Position numbers and translations under genes: made by a program. From Macrostomum hystrix (lineage: Eukaryota > Platyhelminthes > Macrostomidae), in assembly GCA_950097015.1 (NCBI GenBank), contig CATNEN010000038.1:6245001-6309000 (forward strand): a stretch of DNA of 64,000 nt, in the 5' to 3' direction. Under the pieces are notes generated by a model. That model ran no database searches. It was not told where the DNA came from and saw only the letters and a program-made list of their open reading frames with translations. Below, piece after piece: positions 11,482 through 21,800 of this stretch (its first letter is position 1; each line of letters begins with the position of its first letter).

Positions 11482-12590
11482 ATGTCTCAGGTGGACATTG
11501 ACGCGGTAGTTAATCAGGCTCAGCAGCAGCGAGTCAGTTCCGTCGACGAGCGCAAACACGCCTGTGGGCACTGCGGCAAGCAGTTCGCCCTCATGAACGT
11601 GCTGCGCGTGCACGAACGGATTCATACTGGAGAGCGGCCCTACGTTTGTGGGGCCTGCGGCAAGGCCTTCAATCAGTCTGGTGATTTGCGACGCACCTGT
11701 CCTACTTGGGGACACCTTTCCTACCTTGAGCGACGGCGGTCGGGGGTGGCAGATCTTTGCTAATTGCTTAGTTAAGAACCGAATGCCGCAAAAAAAGCAT
11801 GTCGAACAAACAAGTGATTAGAGTATCACTGGGATTTTGTAGATTTCGAAAGCCTGTGTTACTCAATCGATGAGATCTTAAAGTTTGTCTTACCTCTTGC
11901 TTCTTTAGGCTCGCTAAATCGGCACAAGCAGACTCACGCCAAGCGTTGGCAACTGACTAGCAGTCTTGCATCTTCTTCTCGGCCAGTGCCGCGGGCCTCT
12001 TTAAGGCGCACTACAGTGAAGGCACCGAAGCTGAGGAGTCTTGTCGCCATGGGGCCAGCGACACTAAAGCTGCGACACTCCGGTTAGACATAATTTAGAG
12101 CTAGCTCAAAGAGCGCTTAACCTGCTTAAATTTAAGTCACATCAATGTTTCCGCGCTTTCTTCTAAAAATTCCGCGCTTTCTTCAGCTGCTGCTGAAGCG
12201 ACTCCGCCGTTTTCGCTGCCACCACCGCTGCCGCTCCCACACGCCCTCCTGCCCCCGCTGAGCCTGCCGCGGCTGCAACCACTGCTGCCACCGCCACCGC
12301 CACCGCTGCCGCTGCTGCAGCATTATGAGCCAACTCAAGTTCAGCAGCAGCGCTTGATACTGCTCCAAGCTGCAGTTACTGCCAATCTGGTGATGACGCA
12401 GTACCAACTGAAGCAGCAGCAGCACCAGCATTCGACACAATTCTCTGCTACTGACGACGAGGCTGCTGCCATCATTGAACGCCTGGTGTCCTCTGGTAGA
12501 CTCTGCCGCTGCGCCCAATGTCCAGCTCTGCTACCTGGTCAGATACCACTGCAACTGCACCTGCTGGCTGCTCACCAGCTCGCAGACTGA
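11482..12590 (+). CDS. Small C2H2 zinc-finger protein
   Basis: Three exons, 11482-11680, 11909-12082 and 12187-12590, all joined at phase 1, give 258 aa. Two tandem C2H2 fingers start at about residue 31: CGHCGKQF...HERIH, the TGERPY linker, then [12 protein letters not shown] continued across the first junction into [10 protein letters not shown] looser third finger ([10 protein letters not shown]...HLLAAH) sits at the C-terminus. Between them is a leucine/proline-rich stretch and a glutamine-rich stretch. It is probably a nuclear DNA-binding protein; the target is unknown. The second donor (GTTAGA) is weak. If it is not used, translation stops at 12087 and the protein is shorter, without exon 3. 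The start is the first in-frame ATG. Confidence 0.75.
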
Positions 12591-13090
12591 ATGACAGAAT
12601 TCCTTTTTACTTGCGCAATTTTAATTTTTTCATGTTTTCTTTCAGCTGCTGAATTTCCGTAGATTTAGTTTGCCGACTCTAAAGCAAGCGTTTTAAGAGC
12701 GAAAATATACATAATCCTCTGCGATCTGTGGTCAGACCATAGGGAATGCGTATTTGCATGCGTATTTGCATGCTACATCATTGGGTATTTTTCCCTTTCC
12801 TGTCCATTTAGTAAATCGGCTTTCTTCAGGAAATCAGCTGTTCCCTCTCACCTGCCCTTCAGGAAAATTTGTTTAAATGTGGAGCTAGTTTTTTACTGCC
12901 TGCTATCAGTAGTACGCGCGCGTACTTGTAAAAAATTTTCGAGTAGTTTTTTTTCTAGCAGTTGGACGCTTATTTTAAACGACTCAGATTAGTATGTAAA
13001 AAATTATTCTTCGCTTTTTTATAAGTACTACAGCACTTGAGGGCCATGTCTTGTTAAGCCTAGTACAAAAAAGCAACTAATTTTCAACAA
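12591..13090. other. 3' flank of the zinc-finger gene
   Basis: No AATAAA seen. A 14-bp direct duplication (GCGTATTTGCAT) occurs near 12745-12775. Nothing else is supported. Confidence 0.4.
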
Positions 13091-13093
13091 TTG

Positions 13094-13375
13094 GTTTGAT
13101 TGTTGTCCCAATCGGGTCTGGTGTGCACCCGACTGACTACACAGCGGCATCTGAAAGCTGCGCACGACTGTTCAGTGCACGGCCTCGGGGTGACGCCACA
13201 ACCCCTAATTACCGCAGCTAATGCTGGTAACTCGTTTGTCAGCTGGGTGAACTGAAACAATGCAGAGTTCATTGGGTTCTTCTAAAGAAAAAATGGATAC
13301 AGTGGAGTCGGGAATCGAACTCACGACCTTTAAGTGGTGGGTCCGGCGTTTTTTCCCACTAGGCTACAAATCCTC
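13094..13375 (-). mobile_element. tRNA-derived SINE, second copy
   Basis: Minus-strand copy of the element at 10085-10391. The head (B box GGTTCGATTCC-like, seen as GGGAATCGAACTC on plus) is near 13310-13322 and the tail near 13094. It is diverged and shortened in the body. Confidence 0.8.
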
Positions 13376-13426
13376 TTTCAACCATACTAGATACATGCAA
13401 CAGCGTGAGTGAAATGTACGACTATA

Positions 13427-13540
13427 ATATTTCCCATTTATTTCGGCTCCCTATGGTGGAAGGCTCGAGGCGCAAATTTATTGACTGAGGCGAAGCCGAG
13501 TGCCTTTCCACCCTAGACAGCAGAAAGAAATGGGAAATAT
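13427..13540. repeat. Palindromic hairpin element A
   Basis: Imperfect inverted repeat with arms of about 45-50 nt. The outer edges are ATATTTCCCATTT and AAATGGGAAATAT, and the loop contains GAGGCGAAGCCGAG. It is followed by GGTATGTATTCCCACTT, a motif shared with hairpins B and C. Confidence 0.85.
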
Positions 13541-13800
13541 GGTATGTATTCCCACTTACCCGCCAACTTTGATTGCACTTTTATGCTCTGTGTATAAACT
13601 CTGACTCTCTTTCTCTCTCGGACTCTGTCCATAGTCTATGGTAAAAAGCAGACCTGTTTGAAGAAGAAGCGTCTGTGGTAAAAAGTGTGAACGAGGCGTA
13701 TAAGGCTGGAAAGGCTGTCTAGGCTGAAAATATAATTTGATACTTGCTGAGCTATGACCACAGATACTAAATGGATGTACTGGGTATTTAGTATCTGTGG

Positions 13801-14090
13801 CTATGACTAGCTCTCGATCTTAACTGAGGCTGAGGCTGAGGCATTGATTTCCGGCACGGTACCTCCGAACACCATTAAGAAGTGCGAGTTGATGTTGTCT
13901 ATTTTCAAGGACTGGCACGCATTCAGTCTCTCCGTCTTCACTGTTTCCGAGTCCGAGACGGAGAGGTTACTGTCGAAGCCTGCCAACCGCCGGCTTCTAT
14001 GCGCATGGTGATCGAGGCCAACGGCGAGAACAACATTGTGGGGAATACTTTCACCCAAGTGATCGTCGCGACGACGCACGCTTTTGCAAT
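13801..14090 (+). pseudogene. Crypton-like tyrosine-recombinase N-terminal fragment, copy 1
   Basis: The start is a diverged copy of the fragment at 14832-15330 (TEAEAEA, GTVPPNTIKKCE, FKDWHAF) and then becomes unrelated and frame-broken. No catalytic Arg/His/Arg/Tyr region is present. Confidence 0.65.
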
Positions 14091-14232
14091 GACTATATCA
14101 TTCTTGACAATAATAGTTCTAGTTAAGTTTCAATGCAGTTCATTTTGTTCCCATTCTTTTTACTTCCCCCAGACGTCTGTGAGTTGTCTATGGTAAACGT
14201 TCTGTTTATCCGTCCCGGGCAAATAAATGTAT

Positions 14233-14369
14233 AATATTCCCCATTTATTTTGTTGTCTAGCGGGCAAAAGCAAGAGGTGTCTCGCTTATTAACCGAGGCG
14301 AAGCCGAGGTCAATGAGTGAGATACCGAGTGCTTTTGGCCGCTAGACAACTAAATGAGTGGGGAATATT
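14233..14369. repeat. Palindromic hairpin element B
   Basis: Arms of about 60 nt, for example GTTGTCTAGCGGGCAAAAGC pairing with GCTTTTGGCCGCTAGACAAC. The centre is ACCGAGGCGAAGCCGAGGT. The stem sequence differs from A and C while complementarity is kept. It is preceded by GGGCAAATAAATGTATAAT. Confidence 0.85.
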
Positions 14370-14526
14370 ATTTGTATCCCTAACTTGAAACGGGCAAACG
14401 GACGAGGTCAGAAAAGTGATTGATTGTTGATTCGTTCGCTCGTTTAATTCTGTTTGTCTATGGTTGTGTTATAGTTCTGTGTTATACTTAATTTATTTGC
14501 ATCGATGCAAAGTGAAATAAATGTAT

Positions 14527-14662
14527 AATCTTTCCCACTTATTTCGGCTGCCAGGGTGTAAAGGCTCGAGGCGCAAATTTATTGACCGAGGCGAAGCCGA
14601 GGTCAATGAAATTCGCGCCGAGTGCCTTTGCACCCTAGACAGCCGAAATAAGTGGGAGAGAT
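14527..14662. repeat. Palindromic hairpin element C
   Basis: The best-preserved copy. CCCACTTATTTCGGCTG pairs with CAGCCGAAATAAGTGGG, and TTTATTGACCGAGGC lies opposite GCCGAGGTCAATGAA. It is followed by GGTATGTATCCCCCACTTGG. Confidence 0.9.
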
Positions 14663-14831
14663 GGTATGTATCCCCCACTTGGCTGCCGACTTTCATTGCA
14701 CTTTAAGTCTTCTGTTTCTTGCTACGCTCTGTCTGTAGTCTATGGTGAAAATCAAAATCCGAGAGGAGGGTAGACGCTAAAAAAGACAGCCTTTATACGA
14801 AAAAGACAGAACAGGACAGAATAGCAGACGC

Positions 14832-15330
14832 TTGTATATGTCTAGCCCTCGATTTGAAAGCTTGACTGAGGCCGAGGCGGAGGCCATGATTGGCGGCACG
14901 GTCCCTCCGAACACCGTAAAGAAATGCGAGTGGATGCTGTCTACTTTCAATGAATGGCACGCGTTTAAGAAGCAAGAATGGGCGACGAATGGTGGACCAT
15001 CCATCATGGTTATCAAGGACATGGATGAGTTTGACAAGACGGACCTGAACTTTCTCCTGAAGTTGTTTATCCTGGAGGTCCGGACAAAACGGAACGAACG
15101 GTACTCGGCTGGTACCCTGAAGGACTTCTTCTCAATGCTACAATACCAAATGCGCAACGTGCATCGCAAGGACTGGTGCCTCTGGACGAATGTCGAGTTT
15201 GCCGAGTGCAGAAGAGCGTTGGACGCTGCTATGAAGCTATCAACTGCTGAGGGCAAGGGCGTCGGGCTCAAGAAGTCTGACCCGGTGTCAAAGCCCATCG
15301 AAGATGACTGCTGGACGGAGGGTGTGTTTG
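14832..15330 (+). pseudogene. Crypton-like tyrosine-recombinase N-terminal fragment, copy 2
   Basis: An open stretch of about 165 codons from ATG 14838 matches the N-terminal core-binding part of Crypton-type/DUF3504-like recombinase proteins: NTVKKCEWMLSTFNEW, YSAGTLKDFFSMLQYQMRN, an EFAECRRALDAAMK helix and WTEGVFG. It stops just after WTEGVFG, before the catalytic domain, so as it stands it cannot be an active recombinase. It sits between hairpin C and the palindromes at 15439-15530. A host gene exon is less likely because a partial second copy lies 1 kb upstream. Confidence 0.7.
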
Positions 15331-15438
15331 GTTCCGAGCGTTCTCGTTTTGCACTTTCTTTGTTTATTTCCCCAGACGGGTGTGACTTATGTCTGTGGTA
15401 AAAGTTCTGTTTCGCGCGGGGGCGCGGGAAATAAATGA

Positions 15439-15530
15439 TTTATTGCCCTAGGGCAAATAAACGAAACGCGTTACGACATAGACAATGTTGGCGGGCAAGT
15501 GGGGGATACATAACTTATTGCACTAGTGCA
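15439..15530. repeat. Two short palindromes with AAATAAA edges
   Basis: TTTATTGCCCTAGGGCAAATAAA-type and TTATTGCACTAGTGCAAATAAA-type palindromes about 70 bp apart. The second is preceded by GGGCAAGTGGGGGATACATA, the reverse complement of the motif that follows hairpins A-C. Confidence 0.75.
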
Positions 15531-15584
15531 AATAAATTAAAGGCTTAAAAACATAGACAACTGCCCGGGGCAAGTGGGGGATAC

Positions 15585-15613
15585 GTATATAATCTCTCCC
15601 GTTTATTCATTTA
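15585..15613. repeat. Left outer arm of an interrupted hairpin (D)
   Basis: TAATCTCTCCCGTTTATT here is complementary to the arm at 17599-17630. The intervening 2 kb contains the hAT MITE and the Helitron remnant. Confidence 0.6.
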
Positions 15614-15850
15614 CTAGCTTTTTTTGCCCGTTGTTTTTGGGGCAGAAATTTAAAGCAAAGCAGTAAGCAATTCACGTCTCTGTATTAACTTTATAGTGAA
15701 GGTCACCATTTATTTATTTACTGCATTAATGAAAAGTGAAGAGTTTGTTTAAGGGCGTTTTAAGTAAAAAATAAGTGAAAAGTTTGTCCAAACAGCCCCC
15801 TCCTGATTACTTCTTTAGAAACATGTCTCTTAGCCACTCCTCTATACAGT

Positions 15851-16126
15851 CAGTGGCAGATCCAGGAATTTTGTTTTGGGGCGGTCTGTCAGGGGAGCGC
15901 CATGAGAATCACAGACGGGGTGCCAGCGGCCGAAAAAGGGCGCCAGGAGCCAAGAAAGGGCGCCAGCGGCTGAAAAACGGGAGCCAGCGGCTGAAAAAGG
16001 GGCGCCAGCGGCCGAAAAGGGGCGCCAGTGCTGCGACTGGCGCCCCTGGTGGGGGCATCTTATTCCCATGATTAAAATTTGGGGGGGGGCGACTGCCCCC
16101 CGCCCCCCCCCCTAAATCTGCCTCTG
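15851..16126. mobile_element. Non-autonomous hAT element (MITE), 276 bp
   Basis: Terminal inverted repeats CAGTGGCAGATCCAG and (reverse complement of the end) CAGAGGCAGATTTAGG. It is flanked by a perfect 8-bp target duplication TATACAGT at 15843-15850 and 16127-16134. An 8-bp duplication and CAG ends are diagnostic of the hAT superfamily. The interior holds about six ~20-bp units (GCGCCAGCGGCTGAAAAA type) at 15917-16045 and long G and C runs near 16080-16112. There is no transposase. Confidence 0.88.
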
Positions 16127-16278
16127 TATACAGTATGCATGTACACGCGTATACATAAGGAAAATAGCCATGGCATAACAATAACAATGTCAAAGAAACA
16201 AAATTAAACTGTTTCAGAGTTCAGAGTTAGACAGGTCAAGGTCAATTCGTGACTACTTTTCTATTAATTGCTTGCGAG

Positions 16279-17023
16279 TCACCTCAAGGCCTGGGGATAC
16301 ACCACATTCTTCGTTCTTCCCCTTGGTGCGAAAATGAATAGGCCAGCTGGAGTTCCAACACGGGAGCAGGCGACATAAAGCTGCCCATGCGAGAAGCAAG
16401 GAGTCTCCAGGTTGATGCCAGCCACCTTCAGCGACTGTCCCTGAGCCTTGTTAATAGTCATCGCAAAGCACACTCTCACAGGGAACTGCAGTCGCTTGAA
16501 CTGAAATGGCAGGTCCGTGGGGATAATTGGAATCCGGGGAACGAACACAGACTCTCCTCTGCCAGATCCAGTCATTATCGTGGCCTCAATCACGTGTGGG
16601 AAGAGCCGCCTGACTATCAGTCTGGTGCCGTTACACAGCCTTGGCGCATTCAGGTTGCGGAGGAGCATAATTGGTGCCCCAACTTTCAGCTGCAAGTTGT
16701 GCGATGGAGTTCCAGGAGGATCTAGAGAGTTCAGAAACTCAACAGGATACTCCACAGCGGTGTCATCAGTCAACGTTGTAGGTGAAAACTGCACCTGCAG
16801 GCAACTCCTGAAGCAGTTGGTAGTTAATTTCGTTGGCGGCATCATTTCTAGGACACAGAATTGCCCTCTCTGACAGCCAGTCAACGCCAGCCTCTCTCTT
16901 TCTTGGAGAGAAATATCGACCGGAGAGCCCTGCGCACTGGGACGCCACCGCACTCACCGCACTCAGTCTCAGTGCTGTTGCTTGGGGGCCATTAGACAGT
17001 CTAGGGGTTTGGGCTGTGTACAT
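16279..17023 (-). pseudogene. Helitron PIF1-like helicase C-terminal remnant
   Basis: Two minus-strand frames (17023-16766 and 16953-16279) together give the end of a Helitron/PIF1-type helicase: [18 protein letters not shown] in one frame, then [38 protein letters not shown] and [19 protein letters not shown] in the other. A frameshift near 16770-16800 separates them, so it is inactive. The Rep nuclease part is absent from the window. The CA repeat and TTTTATATATATAGAT end near 17470-17513 may be an element terminus. Confidence 0.85.
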
Positions 17024-17517
17024 TCACGGCTTGAAATACAATGTACAGTCTGGGGCTTCGGCGCCCGGGGAAGGGAGGGGGTGGCTGTAATAAAATTTGG
17101 CCCGCAGAGTGGCGGAGGGGAGTTGGGGTGGCTGTCCTCGGAAAACAAAAAGTGACTCACTTTGAGATGATGCAGCTTTGCTCTGGATTGAGTAGAGATG
17201 TTCAAAATTGACAGCATTGTTGGAAAACATGTAAAGTGTAAGTGGATCAAATTTGGAGAAAATCTGACAAAGTGGGGCGACGATATGTCGAATTGAGTGA
17301 TTTTTTGACGATTTTTGAGCAGTTTTTTGCACTTTTGAGCAGGAAGGAAATGATTTTTCGGGAATTTGAGTAGCCTATTGCACTCAGCGTAGGTGGTTTT
17401 AGGTATGTGCAAAGTTTGGTGCGATTTGGTTGAGCGGTTTCGGCGTCTATAAAGACAAAAGGTTGCACACACACACACACACACACAGAGTTTTCACTTT
17501 TATATATATAGATCTGT

Positions 17518-17630
17518 GGCCGTCAGAGCGACTGAGAACTTGTATCTCGGCCGAGGCGTAGCCGAGGCCAGAGAAACGAGTTTGAAGTCGTTCTGGCCAT
17601 ATACAAATTAATAAACGGGAGAGATAGTAT
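17518..17630. repeat. Palindromic hairpin element D, inner stem and right arm
   Basis: An inner stem from GGCCGTCAGAGCGACT to AGTCGTTCTGGCC surrounds GGCCGAGGCGTAGCCGAGGCC. The right outer arm AATAAACGGGAGAGATA lacks its partner locally and finds it at 15585-15613. Confidence 0.75.
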
Positions 17631-18071
17631 TTTTCCCCAATTTGGCTCGGTCTTGTGGAAAAAAAGAACTATAGCTCAACAGTCTATGGTTCTGATGAGA
17701 CAAATTCCGGGACAAATAAATATTTCTTCGTCCCGGACAAATAAATGCTTCAACACTAGACCATAGACATATTTGACCGGGACAAGTGGGGGATCAATCA
17801 AGTGATTTCATTGCTCACTTCATTATTTATGCACAACTCATTCCCAAGCCAGATTTCGCCTGCGACTGCCAAAAGTCGTATTCAGTTGTATTTATTACAG
17901 CTAAGCACTGTATGACAGACAGACAAACTACAACTACCGTGGCCATATTGAATAATAAGAAGTAAAAAATATGTTATAACAAAATATGTTTTCAATCACG
18001 GTTATAGTGTTGAGTGCTTGCGCTTGGTCGTGCCACTTCGATGAATAAAATAAATATTCCACCTATTAAAA

Positions 18072-18761
18072 CAGGGGTCGGCAAACTCCGGCCCGCGGGC
18101 CAGATGCGGCCCTCGAAGCTCCCAAATTCGGCCCGTTGCCCCTTCCGACACCTACAGTATCCTGTTAAATCTTTCCCCTGTTTCATCTTCCCCTGTCTCG
18201 TCTCTTCCGTGTCTCATCTCTCCGCTGTCTCATCTCTCCCATGTCTCGTCTCTCCCATGTCTCATCTCTCCTCAGTCTCGTCTCTCCCGTGTCTCATCTC
18301 TCCTCAGTCTCGTCTCTCCCGTGTCTCATCTCTCCTCAGTCTCGTCTCTCCCGTGTCTCATCTCTCCACAGTATCGTCTCTCCCGTGTCTCATCTCTCCT
18401 CAGTCTCATCTCTCCCGTGTCTCATCTCTCCTCAGTCTCGTCTCTCCCGTGTCTCATCTCTCCTCAGTCTCGTCTCTCCCGTGTCTCATCTCTCCACTGT
18501 CTCATCTCTCCTCAGTCTCATCTCTCCGCTGTCTCATCTCTCCTCAGTCTCATCTCTCCGCTGTCTCATCTCTCCTCAGTCTCGTCTCTCCCATGTCTCA
18601 TCTCTCCTCAGTCTCGTCCCTCCTCAGTCTCGTCTCTCCTCAGTCTCGTCTCTCCCGTGCCCCAGCTCTCCCCTATCTCATCTTTCTACAGGCAATGCGG
18701 CCCGCTGCCGTCTTTTAGGTTCTCTTTTTGGCCCACTAGCTAATAAGTTTGCCGACCCCTG
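18072..18761. mobile_element. Non-autonomous hAT element carrying a minisatellite
   Basis: Perfect 16-bp terminal inverted repeats CAGGGGTCGGCAAACT and a perfect 8-bp target duplication TATTAAAA (18064-18071 and 18762-18769). The termini are of the well-known hAT/Charlie type. Almost all of the 690-bp interior is a 16-bp minisatellite (18190-18690, GTCTCATCTCTCCTCA and GTCTCGTCTCTCCCGT). The same core (GTCTCATCTCTCC) makes the arrays at 25.0 and 26.3 kb. No transposase is present, and the long open frames across it are repeat artefacts. Confidence 0.93.
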
Positions 18762-18788
18762 TATTAAAATTTACTATTACAACTCCAC

Positions 18789-18794
18789 TTTATT
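18789..18794 (-). promoter_or_regulatory. Polyadenylation signal of the unrecognised - strand gene
   Basis: AATAAA on the minus strand 70 bp after the stop codon at 18864, just upstream of the hAT element in plus coordinates. Confidence 0.65.
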
Positions 18795-18863
18795 AAAATA
18801 AATCCTCCTATATATTTCTCCCTACACCAAGTTTACACTTAAGTTTGCAATGTAAATATATCT

Positions 18864-21800
18864 CTAGAAAAATAAGCTGGACTGCAGCAAAACTGCGGTC
18901 AATGCGATTGCGAGTGCCCAAGTCAAAGCGGCGAGCTCGAGGCTCCGCTTTGCACTAACAGACAAATATCTTCGCTCCCCCAAAAATACGATATCCGTCC
19001 TAGTCTCTGCACTGAGATGCGGCAAGCCCATTTCGCGCACACCAGACTTGCCGATAATTGCTCGGCAGGCAAACGCCATTTGCCATATCTTCCAACGAAG
19101 CGTCACTGCCGGCATGCTTACCAAAAGATTATACAAGCCTTTGCCAAGATTAGAAAATTTACGCGAAATCGATTTTGGCGACTTCTGCAGCACTTGAAGG
19201 GAGAATTCTCGTAAGCTCATTTCCTGGAAATTGTTTTACATCGCCATCCAATTAGCATTCCTGTTGAGGTCAGGCCCAGCGACTTCAGTCTCAATAATAT
19301 CTACGCTCGTAGTCGAGTGGTCACGCAATTTCAACCCAAGGGTAAACAACTTGTGAGCTAAGGTATAGTAAAGTAAGGTATAACTTTTTTGTTTCTGCTT
19401 CTGTCCACTCAGCTCTGAACATAATCACAGTAATCTGTTCTATCGATTTTAGGTCATATCAGCAAGATTAAAAGCGAATAGAAAATCCTACCTTCCAGGT
19501 CGATCCCGGACTGAACGGGTCCAAAACATAAAACAATGGTTCGATGTCGAAAAACTCTTGATATTTCTTAGATCTGCTGATGGCTGTACAGTTGAAGGTC
19601 ACGGCTAGATCTAATATTGCATCTGTCTTGTGCGGTAATGAGCTGCGGTGTATGACTGTATCAAACTGTGGCAAGGATATCACTATGACATTAAAAGTGA
19701 ACGGCCTATTGAGCACAAGGAACCTATAATGTCCTGAAAATAGAGCAATACAAAATATTATGAGTAGATGAAAATTAAATATCGAAAATTGACTCGGCTA
19801 CAGGTATGAGTACGCCTCCATGAAACTTAAGAGAGCAGTGGAACATCGGGTGCAGCTGAACATCGAATTGTGGCTCATTTGATTTCTAGAACCCCGAATA
19901 AGACTGCCGCCTGCAGAGAGAGAGAGCAGCTTTCATTCTGATTCCTTTCCGATTCATTCCTTTCAGTTTCAAATTTTGCTGCCCATCTTCGAGAATAGGC
20001 ATGCAGTAGTGTGTGAATTTGAGAAACTGAAGGGCAGGAACTTTAATTGCACCCAATTAACTTTAAGCAGCTAATGAAAGCGACTCACGGCTTGGCAACT
20101 CAGCAATCAAAAGCAAGAAGTTATACGGTCGCATTATCGGTAGATCAGATCACTGACTACGTGCAACAGCTTCACATGGTGAGCACATTTTCATCCGACT
20201 CACTGACAGCGCCTGGCCAAGCTCATGTAGTTCCTTAGGCTGATAGACTGATCAAAGGGAGTTGCCCTCAATGGATTTCCACAGTGTCAAGTCCCGGATG
20301 CTGGCTTACGATGGCTATGTGATGAAGATGCTCGGAATTTTTTTGTGACTTCTGGAGACACGGGCTGACTAAGCCACAGGCGGTTTATCTACGTGGGCGA
20401 TGACCTGGCGAGACGGCGCGGCAAGGCCTGGGCCGCCTTCCGTTCTGTGCGGGCGGTGCTGCTCTCCGAGGCCCTGTCGAACGGCGCCAGGTCCCAGCTG
20501 TTCCAGGCGGTTGTCGAGACCACCCTGTTGTACAAAACTGAGACCTGGACGCTGACCGGGGCGCTCGAGGCGCAGCTCGACACGGCGCATGCGGCCCTAG
20601 TTCGCGCCACTTTCGGCGCCCGCCGCGGCCCTGGCAGCGAGACAACCGAGTCCCTTTACCAGCGTGCGTGCCTAACGCGGCCTTCTGTCCTGCTGAGTCA
20701 GCGGCGCCTGCGGCTGGCCGGGCATGTCATCCGGGCCGAAGCCTACTGCCCAGAGCCGCTGCAGGATGTCCTGCTGTGGACCTCGCAGGGACCACGCAGT
20801 CGCGGCCAGGGACGATCAGCCCGCTATGTCGACCGTCTTTTTGAAGACGCGCGAGCACCCAGCCAGGCGGCCGGTGTGAAGCATGTTAGAGACCTGGCTC
20901 TAAAGCGCGCGATTTGACGCTCCCCCTTCTTGGCCACTTCTGTGGTCGGCGTGGGGCGCAACTATTATTACGAGCAACTCAGCCTCGTATTATAATTATA
21001 ATTATTTTAAAATAGCCACGGGATTTTAATATTCCCCTGGAAGATTAGTCAAGCGACAAATAACCACCGTCAATACGCCTTTTGGATTCCGCCGCTTACA
21101 ACAGGTTGCCTTTATTGCCTTTAAAGTATCTCTGTCAGTGTTCCAGCGAGAGATAGAGAAGCTGCCTTGTGAGCATCCCGACGTCATAGCGAAGCATCCT
21201 GATAGGAGCTGTGTCACAATCAGAGTCGAAGAACATGTGAGCGTGTGAGTGCTGGGCAAGCTCAGAGCGGCAAATGTGAAAATTAATAAGTCTTAAGTCA
21301 CATCATTGATGACGAAGGGTCAATCCAGATCCTGGAATGGTTCAAGAGATCAAGGATGTTGATGAAACGAAGACCAGACAAGATCTTGAGCGGCTACTTG
21401 GGAGTCGTTGGGACCAGCCCAGTTATCTTGACCGGATAACGCCTAATTTTGCAAAGAAGTGCCGTCCGTTACAAGAAATTTGAAAACTGGACAGGCTCTT
21501 TTAATAAGTCCTGCAACTGAAGCGGCTTTCGTTCAAGTGAAGCAGTGCCTAAATTCTCCTGTCCGTCTGTGTGTGGATGCCAGTTAGTTATGATGCTCAT
21601 TAGGAGTGTTCCTTGTTCAGTTAGGGCACTCCGCCATGTACGTTTCTTAAGCCTTGACTCGAGTCAGACGCGAATTACTCAAATATGAAGAGAAAAGCAC
21701 TGGTCATTGTGTGGGCGTTTGAAAGGGCTCGAATGAATTGTAGAATTGTGTAATTGTGAAGGAATTGTACCGTCGATTCTCCGCAAGCGAATTCTGAAGT

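Noticed and set aside
14777-15298. 173-aa minus-strand frame
   Set aside because: Antisense shadow of the Crypton-like fragment.
18014-18801. Three overlapping long frames (Ser/Leu/His-rich)
   Set aside because: They lie in the minisatellite inside the hAT element; open in all three frames because of repeat composition.
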